From: an uncultured Chlorobiaceae bacterium | Lineage (GTDB): Bacteria; Bacteroidota; Chlorobiia; Chlorobiales; Chlorobiaceae | Length of the DNA: 64,000 nucleotides | Direction of reading: 5' to 3' | Assembly (NCBI GenBank): GCA_903836465.1 | Contig: CAILRB010000009.1 | Coordinates: 1 to 64,000 of the forward strand | Shown here: piece by piece, positions 52,534 to 60,999 of the stretch | Position numbering within the stretch: the stretch's first letter is position 1 | Layout: each line of letters begins with the position of its first letter | Translations under genes and position numbers: made by a program | Notes under the pieces: generated by a model | What the model saw: only the letters and a program-made list of their open reading frames with translations | Told to the model about the DNA's origin: nothing | Databases searched by the model: none

Positions 52534-54108
52534 TTATTTTGCGTAGGCGACAGAACGTTTTTCGCGGATAATGGAGACCTTTATCTGGCCGGGATACTGT
52601 GCCTCTGATTCAATTTTGTGGGCGATATCATGGGCAAGAACATCTGCCTGTGAATCGCTTACATTATCGCCTTCAACAATCACCCTGATTTCTCTTCCTG
52701 CCTGCAAGGCGTAGGTTTTCAAAACACCGGGAAATCCTTTTGCGATCTCTTCAAGACTCTCAAGCCGCTTGACGTTGCCATCTGCCGTTACTGCACCCCG
52801 GGCTCCGGGACGGGAGAGGGATATAGTATTGGCTGCGTCAACGAGATCGGCGATGGGTGACTCTTTATCGACGTCACCATGATGGGCGGCTATGGCATTA
52901 AGGACCAGAGGCGATTCGTTGAACCTTTTCATAAAGGTCATTCCGGTCATGGCATGGGGTTCATCACTTTCCGGCAGCACCAGTCCGATGTCATGCAAAA
53001 GACCGGCACGTTTGGCAAGGCGAGCATCAAGTTTGAGTTCGGCAGCCATAAGACCTGAAAGCATGGCAACCTCTCGACTGTGCTGGAGCAGGTTTTGGCC
53101 GTAGACGGTGTAAAATTTCATTTTACCGACAAGCGCGATAACTTCAGCGGGCATGTCGGAAATCTGCAGCGAAGAGAGCGCTTCCTCTCCGGCGGTTATG
53201 ATAACATCATCAATCTCCTTTTTCGCGTCACCAAAGGCTTTTTCAATAGCCACCGGATGAATAATGCCATCGACAAGAAGTTTCTGGAGAGTCAGCTTGG
53301 CAAGCTCACGGCGCAGAGGATCAAAGCATGATAAAATAACCACTTCAGGAGTATCGTCAACAATGATATCAACTCCGGTTGCGTTTTCAAAAGCTTTGAT
53401 ATTGCGTCCTTCACGTCCGATAATGCGACCCTTGAGTTCATCGCTCTGAATATGAACGACGGAAAGCGCATTTTCTGTGGTCTGCTCAAAAGAGATGCGC
53501 TGAATTGCTGTCAAAAGCGTTTTCTCAGCAAGACGGTCTGCTTTCTGCTCTGCTTCTTCATGAATCTGATGAAGCGTTTCCGTTGCTTCTTCGCGTGCTT
53601 TTGCAACCATGTTGTCGATCAACATCTGCCGAGCCTCTTCGGCCTGCAGGTTGCTGATGCTTTCAAGGCGCTGGTTCTGTTCTGAAATAATCCGTTCAAG
53701 CTCTGTTGAGCGAAGCATCACTGACTCGGTGATCTGATCGATTTCCTTGCGCTGATCCTGGAGCTTGCGTTCAGTATCCTTGACATCCTGCGCCTGTTTT
53801 TTCAGTTGCGCCTCTCTCTGCTGTGTCTGCTTCTGCAGTTGGGTGTACTTGTTGTTTTTGATGAGAACTTCCTGATCAAACTCACGACGCTTCTTTTTCC
53901 ACTCCTGGTTTACTTCGCTGACCTTAAGTTCTTTGTATTCGTTGGCCTCTTTCTGGGCTTCCTGAACTATTTGCACCGCACGTTCCTCGGCTTCAAGCAC
54001 TTTTGTCGTACCGATCCGTTCAAGAAAATATCGTCCAATAAAAAAACCCGCTGCAAAAAAAAACACTGAAGCTAAAACAATTAAAAACAGGTTTATAACT
54101 ATACCCAT
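52534..54108 (-). CDS. rny: Ribonuclease Y
   Basis: 524 residues, full length. An N-terminal membrane helix (LFLIVLASVFFFAAGFFIG) is followed by a long coiled coil (about 40-200), a KH domain (GRIIGREGRNIKAFENATGV) and an HD domain (RAGLLHDIGLVLPES, AIAAHHGDVD). It is an endoribonuclease that starts mRNA decay at the membrane. A strong Shine-Dalgarno GGAGGTGG lies 5 to 12 bases before the ATG. It follows the 6S-like RNA candidate. Confidence 0.95.
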   Translation of the reverse strand: MGIVINLFLIVLASVFFFAAGFFIGRYFLERIGTTKVLEAEERAVQIVQEAQKEANEYKELKVSEVNQEWKKKRREFDQEVLIKNNKYTQLQKQTQQREAQLKKQAQDVKDTERKLQDQRKEIDQITESVMLRSTELERIISEQNQRLESISNLQAEEARQMLIDNMVAKAREEATETLHQIHEEAEQKADRLAEKTLLTAIQRISFEQTTENALSVVHIQSDELKGRIIGREGRNIKAFENATGVDIIVDDTPEVVILSCFDPLRRELAKLTLQKLLVDGIIHPVAIEKAFGDAKKEIDDVIITAGEEALSSLQISDMPAEVIALVGKMKFYTVYGQNLLQHSREVAMLSGLMAAELKLDARLAKRAGLLHDIGLVLPESDEPHAMTGMTFMKRFNESPLVLNAIAAHHGDVDKESPIADLVDAANTISLSRPGARGAVTADGNVKRLESLEEIAKGFPGVLKTYALQAGREIRVIVEGDNVSDSQADVLAHDIAHKIESEAQYPGQIKVSIIREKRSVAYAK

Positions 54109-54159
54109 TAAACCACCTCCATTTTCATGCTCTCATACTCACATAAGAAGCACCGTTTT

Positions 54160-54310
54160 AAACAAAAAAAACCGCACCAAGACAAGGTGTGTAAGATTCA
54201 AGAACCCGTGATACACGGTGGGCGCCTCCTTCAGGTTTTTTGCTTCCAATGGAACACCGTTTCGAGTGTTCTTAAACTTTCCTCCTCATGGAGTCAGGAA
54301 AATTCAATAA
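54160..54310 (-). ncRNA. ssrS: Candidate 6S-like RNA downstream of zapA
   Basis: The 315-base gap between zapA and rny has no gene but holds structured sequence on the minus strand. Hairpin GAACAC/GTGTTC (plus coordinates 54252-54271) and hairpin CCGTG-TAT-CACGG (54206-54218) stand about 30 bases apart. The second is embedded in GCGCCCACC...GGGTTCTTGAATCTTACAC, which resembles the 3' half of 6S RNA (CCACCTTGAACC...GGGTTCAAGG in proteobacteria). A T-run lies at 54162-54171. Position right after zapA is the classic 6S location. The apical stem is shorter than usual, so the call is tentative. Confidence 0.45.
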
Positions 54311-54327
54311 GGCCTGCAATCAAAAAG

Positions 54328-54342
54328 AAGAGCTGGGCTCCC
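54328..54342 (-). terminator. Terminator after zapA
   Basis: On the minus strand GGGAGC pairs with GCTCTT (two G-U pairs) around a CCA loop, followed by CTTTTTG. On the plus strand the hairpin is also followed by TGTTTTTT. It separates zapA from the 6S-like RNA region. Confidence 0.55.
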
Positions 54343-54423
54343 TGTTTTTTACTGTTAGTTCTTGTACCTTACAACCACCTCAATCAACCGGTGCGGATAC
54401 TCGTTCTCTTTTAATGTAACGGT

Positions 54424-54687
54424 TTATTGCAGATTTTGCCCAATAAAAACATTAAGCCGGGCAATGTTCTGTTTCAGCGACGCCATCTCCTCTTCAAGTT
54501 CGATCTTTTTCTCGGCAAACTGAATTGCCGCAAGAACTGCCAGTTTTGCAGCTCCAAATGTCGGGGCCTTTTCAGCAAAAAGCCTCATCACCCCATCAAC
54601 ATCACGAGCAGCCTTTTCGGTCAACTCCCTTCTCCCGGACCTTAGAGGATAGCTGTCACCATAAACATTTACATCAATTTTTTCCAT
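54424..54687 (-). CDS. zapA: Cell division protein ZapA
   Basis: 87-residue ZapA-family protein. It stabilises FtsZ filaments at mid-cell. The N-terminal beta part (MEKIDVNVYGDSYPLRSG) and the following helix (AARDVDGVMRLFAEKAP) are typical. A C-terminal coiled coil (FAEKKIELEEEMASLKQNIA) mediates dimerisation. It starts 10 bases after the coiled-coil gene and lies in the pheT transcript. Confidence 0.88.
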   Translation of the reverse strand: MEKIDVNVYGDSYPLRSGRRELTEKAARDVDGVMRLFAEKAPTFGAAKLAVLAAIQFAEKKIELEEEMASLKQNIARLNVFIGQNLQ

Positions 54688-54696
54688 CTCATTACG

Positions 54697-55002
54697 CTAC
54701 AATGTCTGATTGTTTCTGAGCTCCATTTCTATTTTCTGCAAAATCAGAACCAACTTCTGTTTCACCTGCCCTTTTTCTGCATCGGCAAAAACTCCATCAA
54801 GGACGTTGCCGGCATCTATGGCAGTGGAACCAACTGTTCCCGGCAACTTGAGAGACCTGAGAATATTCTGAAGACTTGAAAGTTCAGAACGCAATACCTC
54901 ATTCTCTTTCCGGCAGTCAGTCAACTGGACAATGAGCAGTTCAATATTTTTCTCAAGAAGGTTGACGTCAACCTTGATGTTTTGCCCGTCAAAATCTTGC
55001 AT
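54697..55002 (-). CDS. Small coiled-coil protein between pheT and zapA
   Basis: 101 residues, mostly helical. A coiled coil (about 14-52: LLEKNIELLIVQLTDCRKEN, then EVLRSELSSLQNILRSL) is followed by a linker and a second helix (KGQVKQKLVLILQKIEMELR). The size, coiled coil and position next to zapA suggest a ZapB-like or other division partner, but there is no recognisable motif. It starts 14 bases after pheT ends. Confidence 0.75.
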   Translation of the reverse strand: MQDFDGQNIKVDVNLLEKNIELLIVQLTDCRKENEVLRSELSSLQNILRSLKLPGTVGSTAIDAGNVLDGVFADAEKGQVKQKLVLILQKIEMELRNNQTL

Positions 55003-55015
55003 AGAACAAAGAGGA

Positions 55016-57427
55016 TCAGACTTGTCGAATCACCGCACCAAGTTTACTTTCGGCATCACTGCCGACTTTCGAAAGAATATCGCTGATTTTCTCTTCCTGT
55101 AATGTTCCCTTATGATCGACTATTTCAAGAGCAAGTGCTACACTGCGCTCTCCTCCATCTTCGCGGGTGCGCTCGAAAAGGTCAAAAACCGAGACACCCC
55201 TGATCAACGAGTCACTTGAACGTACAAGCTCTACCAGTGACTGAACGGTAACATCCGGCGGCAAAATAAGCGATATATCCCTCTGAACAACTGGAAATCT
55301 GGACGGCGGGTCATAAGTGACATCTGAATTGAAACAGCATTCCAGAACTGCCACATCAATTTCCGCTACATAAACATCCTGAGCGATATCAAATTTCTTT
55401 AACAGGTCATCATCAACCTGCTGAACCGCCCCCACTCTGTATGAGCGGGTACTTCCTTTTTCTGTCAACTCCACGTCAATGCCGACAGTGTTTTTATTAT
55501 AAAGATTCACTGCTGATTTATCAAGCAAATTCAGCTTTTCAAGAAGCATCTCGACAGAGCCCATGAGATCGTAATAATCAACCTTTTCGGACGACTGATT
55601 CCAGATTCTTGGAAAACGGCTACCCGTCAACGCTATAACAAGATACTCCTGCTCCTTGTAACCGTTGAGCCGCGACTCACCACAACGCTCGCTCTCTGGA
55701 ATGCTTTGAAATCCCCTGGCAACTTCAAAGAGTCTCTGATCCCGATTGCCATGCCTGATATTATGGCTGATAACCTTGAGAAATCCGGGCACCAGCCCCG
55801 GCCTGAGAACTTCAAGCCCTTCACTGATAGGATTAAGCACTCCAACAAGTCTGTCGCTGAACAATCCGGCCTCCTCTCTTTTCATCAGCGGGTTGGTCAG
55901 AATTTCCCTGAAATTCAGCCCGACCAGAAGGGAGCGAAGGAAGTCAGGGAAAAATTCCGGATGTTTGCGTGACTGCGGATAAATGGTCGCCATCTGTGAT
56001 GAGGGCTGTATGTTGTCGTAACCAGAGAGGCGTGCAACCTCCTCGACAAGATCAATCTCTTCAGAAACATCAACCCTGAAGGAGGGCACCGCAACGGTTA
56101 TGGACTCACCGGTCGTTCCTTCCGCTGAAAAGCATATCCTCTCAAGCATCTCTACCATATCGGCGGCACTGATCGAACTGCCAAGCAAGGCATTGACCCT
56201 GGCTGGACGCAAGGTGACCTTCCGCAATGCTGCAGGCATGGAACCCCACTCCTGAGCCTCTTCAATTCTGCCTCCGGCAAGCTCGAGTATCAGCGCTACG
56301 GCACACTCTGACGACCGCCTGACGTTTTGCGGATCGATACCTCGCTCGTAACGATAGGAAGCGTCTGAGGAAAGCGCTGCTTTTTTTGCAGATTTCCGGA
56401 TCATTGAGGGATCAAAGTAAGCCGATTCAAGTAAAATATCTGTTGTGGTATCACTGACGGCTGAATCAAACCCTCCCATGACGCCTGCCAGAGCAACCGG
56501 TTTCAGTGCATCGCAAATGACCGGCATTCCGGGTTCAACCCGGATGAGTTGCTGATTGATGGCGGCAAATTCTCCCCGCATGTCGCTCCGTATCACCACC
56601 CGCTCTCCGGCAAGTCTGGCAAGATCAAAGGCATGAAGGGGCTGACCAAGCGCATGGAGAATATAGTTGGTAATATCAACGATATTGTTTTTTGGCCTGA
56701 GACCAATACTTTCAAGCTTTTTCCGTAACCATTCGGGAGACTGGGCAACGGTTATGCCGCGAATAACCACTCCTGTGTACCAGGGGCATGCTCCTTCGTC
56801 CAAAACCTCAACCAGCGCGCCTTTTTGTGAAAATGCGACCGGGTAACGGGAGGGATAATGAATCTGATCGCGACCGGCGAGCTCCCTTGCCACACCAAGG
56901 TGCGAGAGAACATCGGGCCTGTTTGGCGTCACCGATATATCAAGCACCACGTCACCGTCAAGGTAACGGGAGAAGGGTTGGCCTATGATACATGATGAAT
57001 CAAGCTCCATGACTCCTGAATGGTCGTCAGAAAGCCCAAGTTCGTCAGCGGCACAAATCATCCCGAAGGAGCGTTCACCCCGTATTTTTGATGGTTTGAT
57101 GGTCATGGTCTGGCCGTCAGGAAGCTGAAGTTTCGCCTTTTCAGTTGCTACCGGTACAAGCATCCCCGCTTTGACATTCGGGGCGCCGCAGACAATCTGG
57201 AGAGGTTCGTCACGGCCAATATCGACACGGCACAGCGTCAATCGCTCTGCATTGGGATGGGGCAGAACTTCATCAATTCTGCCGACCACCACCAGATCAT
57301 CGGGCAAAGAGGGCTCCTGAACCTCCTCTACCTCAAGCCCGAGAAAGGTCAGTTTTTCAACAAGCGACGGCGTATCGGAAGAAAAATCAGGTAAAAAATC
57401 TTTGAGCCAACTGACAGATATTTTCAT
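55016..57427 (-). CDS. pheT: Phenylalanyl-tRNA synthetase beta subunit
   Basis: 803 residues, full length. The N-terminal tRNA-binding EMAP domain (about 40-150, VVGRIDEVLPHPNAERL) is followed by B3/B4 editing, B5, and the core with SYRYERGIDPQNV and RVDVSEEIDLVEEVARLSGY. The C-terminal FDX-ACB anticodon-binding domain has FPVVQRDISLILPPDV. It forms the heterotetramer with PheS, whose gene is not adjacent. A terminator and four tRNA genes lie directly upstream. No strong Shine-Dalgarno is visible before the ATG. Confidence 0.96.
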   Translation of the reverse strand: MKISVSWLKDFLPDFSSDTPSLVEKLTFLGLEVEEVQEPSLPDDLVVVGRIDEVLPHPNAERLTLCRVDIGRDEPLQIVCGAPNVKAGMLVPVATEKAKLQLPDGQTMTIKPSKIRGERSFGMICAADELGLSDDHSGVMELDSSCIIGQPFSRYLDGDVVLDISVTPNRPDVLSHLGVARELAGRDQIHYPSRYPVAFSQKGALVEVLDEGACPWYTGVVIRGITVAQSPEWLRKKLESIGLRPKNNIVDITNYILHALGQPLHAFDLARLAGERVVIRSDMRGEFAAINQQLIRVEPGMPVICDALKPVALAGVMGGFDSAVSDTTTDILLESAYFDPSMIRKSAKKAALSSDASYRYERGIDPQNVRRSSECAVALILELAGGRIEEAQEWGSMPAALRKVTLRPARVNALLGSSISAADMVEMLERICFSAEGTTGESITVAVPSFRVDVSEEIDLVEEVARLSGYDNIQPSSQMATIYPQSRKHPEFFPDFLRSLLVGLNFREILTNPLMKREEAGLFSDRLVGVLNPISEGLEVLRPGLVPGFLKVISHNIRHGNRDQRLFEVARGFQSIPESERCGESRLNGYKEQEYLVIALTGSRFPRIWNQSSEKVDYYDLMGSVEMLLEKLNLLDKSAVNLYNKNTVGIDVELTEKGSTRSYRVGAVQQVDDDLLKKFDIAQDVYVAEIDVAVLECCFNSDVTYDPPSRFPVVQRDISLILPPDVTVQSLVELVRSSDSLIRGVSVFDLFERTREDGGERSVALALEIVDHKGTLQEEKISDILSKVGSDAESKLGAVIRQV

Positions 57428-57454
57428 AGGAGAGATCTGCTTTCATGAACAAAA

Positions 57455-57485
57455 AAAGCTCTGTACCGGCAACGAACAGAGCTTT
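57455..57485 (-). terminator. Terminator between tRNA operon and pheT
   Basis: Perfect 10-bp stem AAAGCTCTGT (57455-57464) with ACAGAGCTTT (57476-57485), 11-base loop, followed by TTTTTTT on the minus strand. It lies just after tRNA-Glu and 28 bases before the pheT ATG, so it ends the tRNA transcript or works as an attenuator for pheT. Confidence 0.9.
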
Positions 57486-57491
57486 ATTGAG

Positions 57492-57563
57492 TGACCCCAA
57501 CGGGATTCGAACCCGTGCTACCACCTTGAAAGGGTGATGACCTAACCACTAGTCGATGGGGCC
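57492..57563 (-). tRNA. tRNA-Glu (UUC)
   Basis: Acceptor GGCCCCA from 57563 pairs with TGGGGTC, discriminator A. The anticodon loop CTTTCAA gives UUC, and the T-arm CGGGTTCGAATCCCG is complete. CCA is not encoded. It is last in the Pro-Arg-His-Glu cluster. Confidence 0.96.
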
Positions 57564-57569
57564 TTCTAT

Positions 57570-57645
57570 GGGTGAATGAGGGGACTCGAACCCCCGGCCT
57601 CCAGGGCCACAACCTGGCGCTCTAACCAACTGAGCTACAATCACC
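57570..57645 (-). tRNA. tRNA-His (GUG)
   Basis: It starts GGTGATTGTAGCTCAG at 57645, with the first G as the His-specific extra G paired to discriminator C at 57570. The anticodon loop TTGTGGC gives GUG. One U-U mismatch occurs in the acceptor stem. The genomic sequence past the discriminator is CA, so CCA is only partly formed. Confidence 0.95.
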
Positions 57646-57672
57646 GTCTACATCATACGGACTTTTTATTCG

Positions 57673-57745
<73 letters not shown>

Positions 57746-57772
57746 CGCTTCAATCTTGAGAACCTTTACTTG

Positions 57773-57845
57773 TCGGGGTGCCGAGACTCGAACTCGGGAC
57801 CTCCTGCTCCCAAAGCAGGCACGCTACCAACTGCGCCACACCCCG
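57773..57845 (-). tRNA. tRNA-Pro (UGG)
   Basis: Acceptor CGGGGTG from 57845 pairs with CACCCCG, discriminator A. The anticodon loop TTTGGGA gives UGG. First gene of the four-tRNA operon. Confidence 0.96.
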
Positions 57846-57861
57846 ATCCTTAAGGGAAGGC

Positions 57862-57891
57862 CCAATATAGCACAAGAACATTGATTACAAA
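57862..57891 (-). promoter_or_regulatory. Chlorobi-type promoter of the tRNA operon
   Basis: On the minus strand a TTTG box (57888-57891) is followed after 18 bases by TATATTGG (57862-57869), close to the Bacteroidetes/Chlorobi consensus TTTG and TAnnTTTG. It lies 17 bases upstream of tRNA-Pro. Confidence 0.6.
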
Positions 57892-57912
57892 AAAAAATAT
57901 TTCTTTACCAGG

Positions 57913-58326
57913 CTATAAATTGTCCCTGAAATAATTTGTAATAATCTGCCTGAGCTCCTCATGATAAATCATTTCAACCGCTTCTGCCGGAGTAACAAGC
58001 TTGCGGCGACGGTCGTGCATCTCATCCCACTCATCAAGCATGGTTTCAATGAAAAGCGGATAGACCTGAACAGAAAAGTGTTTCCCGAACTTGCTGTATC
58101 GGAATTGACCTGCTTTTTTGTAATGAACCTCTCCTATCAAACCAGCTTCCTCGTAAGCCTCTTTCGCGGCTGAATCTGCAGGAGACAAGCCTTTTTCAAC
58201 ATATCCCTTGGGTATGATCCATCGCTCGGATTTTCGGGAAGTAATCAGCACCAGCCGATCGTCAAGAACCGGGATAACCCCCGACTGCCTGAATACTCCC
58301 TTAAGCCTTCCTGCCATAACAAACAT
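57913..58326 (-). CDS. Nudix hydrolase
   Basis: 137-residue Nudix protein. The Nudix box reads GYVEKGLSPADSAAKEAYEEAGL (given in two pieces: GYVEKGLSPADSAAK and EAYEEAGL). It matches G-x5-E-x7-R-E-U-x-E-E-x-G-U except that Lys replaces the usual Arg. It should hydrolyse a nucleoside diphosphate derivative. The start MFVMAGRLKGVFRQSGVIPVL resembles DIPP-like enzymes acting on polyphosphates or diadenosine polyphosphates. Divergent from the sugar nucleotidyltransferase. Confidence 0.85.
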   Translation of the reverse strand: MFVMAGRLKGVFRQSGVIPVLDDRLVLITSRKSERWIIPKGYVEKGLSPADSAAKEAYEEAGLIGEVHYKKAGQFRYSKFGKHFSVQVYPLFIETMLDEWDEMHDRRRKLVTPAEAVEMIYHEELRQIITNYFRDNL

Positions 58327-58522
58327 TTCTATATTTTTATCCAGCTCATTTTATTTTCAACAGCCGAAATATGAATTCCGTGTGCGCAAAATACAACTGA
58401 TTTCCTTATTTAACAGCTATCAGTCAGCAGTTGACTTAAATATTTTTTATACTGTCTGTCTTGTAAATGTAAGGATAAGAATATATCGTTGTGTTTTTTT
58501 AACTAAAACCTTTTGAGAAAAC

Positions 58523-59500
58523 ATGAAAGCAATTATTCCTGTTGCGGGTGTCGGCACCCGTTTGCGGCCTCATACTTTTTCACAGCCGAAAGTATTGCTT
58601 AATGTGGCAGGAAAACCCATTATCGGCCACATTATGGACAAGCTTATCGCAGCAGGTATCGATGAAGCCATCGTTATTGTGGGCTATCTTGGCAACATGG
58701 TTGAAGAGTGGCTGTTAAAACATTACACGATCAAATTCACCTTTGTTCAGCAAACGGATCTCCTCGGACTTGCCCATGCTCTCTGGATGTGCAAACCGAA
58801 CGTCATTGACAATGAACCGCTTTTCATCATTCTCGGCGACACCATTTTTGATGTGGATCTGGAACAGGTTCTGAAAAGTCCGTTTTCAACCTTGGGAGTA
58901 AAAGAGGTTGATGACCCCAGACGATTCGGTGTGGCTGTAACTGATGGTGAAAAAATTCTGAAACTGGTGGAAAAACCTGATACTCCTGTCAGTAACCTTG
59001 CCATTGTCGGACTTTATTTTCTCCGTGAATCCAGATCGCTCTTTGCCACCATTGACCATCTGATTGACAATAAAATAAAGACAAAGGGAGAATACCAGCT
59101 CACCGATGCGCTCCAGCTCATGATTGAAGGTGGAGAGACATTCACCACGTTCCCGGTCAGCGGCTGGTATGACTGCGGCAAACCTGATACGCTGCTCTCA
59201 ACCAACAAGATTCTTCTTCAAAACAATATCACGTCAAAAGAGTACCCCGGCTGCATTATTGTTGATCCGGTGTTTATTGCCGATAATGCCATTCTAAAAA
59301 ATGCCATTATTGGCCCAAATGCCACTATAGGCGAAGATTCCAAAATTACGGATGCTATCGTCAGGGATTCTATTATCGGCAGTGAAGCCAGGGTTGTCCA
59401 TATCATGCTTAATCACTCCATCATAGGAAGCAATGCAAGCATTACCGGAAATCCTCATGAAATCAGTGTCGGTGATTATTCTGAAATTATGGTGGGATAA
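58523..59500 (+). CDS. Sugar-1-phosphate nucleotidyltransferase
   Basis: 325 residues. The N-terminal nucleotidyltransferase (about 1-235) has AGVGTRLRPHTFSQPK at residues 8-23, and the substrate parts GDTIFDVDL and WYDCGKPDTLL. A C-terminal left-handed beta-helix (about 245-325) follows, with hexapeptide turns such as NAIIGPNATIGEDSKI. It resembles RmlA-like/glucose-1-P thymidylyltransferase long forms; the exact sugar is unclear. The 195-base upstream gap shows no clear regulatory signal. Ends 8 bases before the metK promoter. Confidence 0.88.
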   Translation: MKAIIPVAGVGTRLRPHTFSQPKVLLNVAGKPIIGHIMDKLIAAGIDEAIVIVGYLGNMVEEWLLKHYTIKFTFVQQTDLLGLAHALWMCKPNVIDNEPLFIILGDTIFDVDLEQVLKSPFSTLGVKEVDDPRRFGVAVTDGEKILKLVEKPDTPVSNLAIVGLYFLRESRSLFATIDHLIDNKIKTKGEYQLTDALQLMIEGGETFTTFPVSGWYDCGKPDTLLSTNKILLQNNITSKEYPGCIIVDPVFIADNAILKNAIIGPNATIGEDSKITDAIVRDSIIGSEARVVHIMLNHSIIGSNASITGNPHEISVGDYSEIMVG

Positions 59501-59507
59501 GAGAATT

Positions 59508-59540
59508 TTTGCATAGAAGAAAGCGAATGTTTACATTTTG
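59508..59540 (+). promoter_or_regulatory. Chlorobi-type promoter of the metK-ahcY leader
   Basis: TTTG at 59508-59511 is followed after 20 bases by TACATTTTG (59532-59540), near the Bacteroidetes/Chlorobi -33/-7 consensus. Transcription would start near 59545, just upstream of the structured leader RNA. Known SAM-Chlorobi RNAs have such promoters. Confidence 0.5.
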
Positions 59541-59569
59541 TCTTTTATTTTTCGTCGGCATCCCCATTA

Positions 59570-59675
59570 CCTATGGACACGGTGCCGCAAGCTCCTGTGA
59601 GGCCGTATGTCTCCGGGCTTGCCGGATAAAGTTTTTCCGTGTCCTGTCATTTCCCTGTGAAATCTTCACACTGAA
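59570..59675 (+). ncRNA. SAM-Chlorobi RNA leader of metK-ahcY
   Basis: A folded 5' leader. The outer stem GGACACGG (59575-59582) pairs perfectly with CCGTGTCC (59637-59644). The inner stem CCGCAAGC (59585-59592) pairs with GCTTGCCGG (59617-59625) with one bulge. A small hairpin CCT-GTG-AGG is at 59594-59602, and TGTGAA-ATC-TTCACA at 59656-59670. The SAM-Chlorobi motif is known only from Chlorobi, always before metK-ahcY operons, and both genes follow here. Its ligand has not been established in what I know; regulation by SAM or SAH is a hypothesis. The motif assignment rests on context and fold, not on an alignment. Confidence 0.78.
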
Positions 59676-59750
59676 AAGCTCTCCACCAGGTTAGTTTTTT
59701 CTTTTCTTGTTAGTTATTGTTATTCGTTTAATCAAAACCTTATTGAAAAT

Positions 59751-60965
59751 ATGTCACAGAAAAGGTATTTCTTTACCTCAGAATCTGTATCAGAAGGACA
59801 CCCGGACAAGGTAGCCGATCAGATTTCCGATGCTGTTCTCGATGATTTTCTTCGCCAGGACTCCAATTCACGTGTTGCCTGTGAGACTTTTGTAACAACT
59901 GGCCAGGTAATTGTGGGCGGTGAAGTGACAACCAAAGGAATTGCAGATATCCAGACAATTGCCCGCAAGGTTGTGACCGAAATCGGCTACACCAAGGGTG
60001 AGTACATGTTTGAAGCCAACTCATGCGGCGTTCTTTCAGCGCTTCACAGTCAGTCTCCCGATATCAATCGCGGTGTTGACCGGAAAGAAGAGATTGCTGA
60101 CGAGTTTGACCGTGTCGGCGCAGGTGATCAGGGCATGATGTTCGGCTATGCCTGCACAGAAACCCCTGAGTTGATGCCTGCTGCAATCCAGTTTGCCCAG
60201 CAGCTTGTCAAGAAACTTGCAGAGATCCGCAAGGAGGGAAAAATCATGACTTACCTCCGTCCTGATGCGAAGAGCCAGGTTACCCTTGAATATGAAAACG
60301 AAATCGTCAAGCGTGTTGATGCTGTTGTTGTTTCAACCCAGCACGATCCGGAACCGGAAGGCGTCAGCGAAGCTGCATGGCAGGAAGTCATTAAAAATGA
60401 CATCATCAATAATGTTGTCAAGGTTGTCATTCCGGCATCTCTGATCGACGAAAACACCAAGTTTCATATCAATCCGACTGGACGCTTTGTTATCGGCGGA
60501 CCACACGGTGATACCGGCCTGACCGGTCGGAAGATCATTGTTGATACTTACGGCGGTGCGGCGCCTCACGGCGGTGGTGCCTTCAGCGGCAAGGATCCTT
60601 CAAAGGTTGACCGCAGTGCCGCTTATGCAGCACGCCACGTTGCCAAAAACATTGTTGCCGCCGGACTGGCTGACAAATGCACCGTTCAGGTCTCTTATGC
60701 CATCGGTGTTGCACGCCCGGTCTCTATCTATATCAATACGCATGATACTGCAAAACAAGGCTTTGATGATGCCCAGATCCAGGAAAAGGCTGAAGTGATT
60801 TTCGATCTTCGTCCTGCGGCCATCATCAAACGGTTCAGCCTCGACAAACCTCAGGGATGGAGCTATCAGCAGACTGCTGCCTACGGTCATTTCGGCCGCG
60901 ATATCTTCCCTTGGGAAAAAACCGAGAAGGTTGCAGAGCTGAAAAAAGCTTTCAATCTGGCCTGA
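59751..60965 (+). CDS. metK: S-adenosylmethionine synthetase
   Basis: 404 residues, slightly longer than E. coli MetK. It makes SAM from methionine and ATP. Signatures seen are [19 protein letters not shown] (ATP site), [12 protein letters not shown], and the Gly-rich loop [19 protein letters not shown]. All look intact. First gene of a metK-ahcY operon, preceded by the SAM-Chlorobi leader and followed after 34 bases by ahcY. Confidence 0.97.
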   Translation: MSQKRYFFTSESVSEGHPDKVADQISDAVLDDFLRQDSNSRVACETFVTTGQVIVGGEVTTKGIADIQTIARKVVTEIGYTKGEYMFEANSCGVLSALHSQSPDINRGVDRKEEIADEFDRVGAGDQGMMFGYACTETPELMPAAIQFAQQLVKKLAEIRKEGKIMTYLRPDAKSQVTLEYENEIVKRVDAVVVSTQHDPEPEGVSEAAWQEVIKNDIINNVVKVVIPASLIDENTKFHINPTGRFVIGGPHGDTGLTGRKIIVDTYGGAAPHGGGAFSGKDPSKVDRSAAYAARHVAKNIVAAGLADKCTVQVSYAIGVARPVSIYINTHDTAKQGFDDAQIQEKAEVIFDLRPAAIIKRFSLDKPQGWSYQQTAAYGHFGRDIFPWEKTEKVAELKKAFNLA

Positions 60966-60999
60966 GCAATATCAACGTCTTAAAACAAGAAACACTCCT

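Noticed and set aside
54276-54287. GAGGAAAGT on the minus strand, a hallmark of RNase P RNA
   Set aside because: Fewer than 130 bases remain before the T-run and none of the other RNase P core elements is present, so a chance match is more likely.
59509-59694. 61-residue open frame between the nucleotidyltransferase gene and metK
   Set aside because: It lies across the promoter and the SAM-Chlorobi RNA stems, has no recognisable family and its codons are dictated by the RNA fold.
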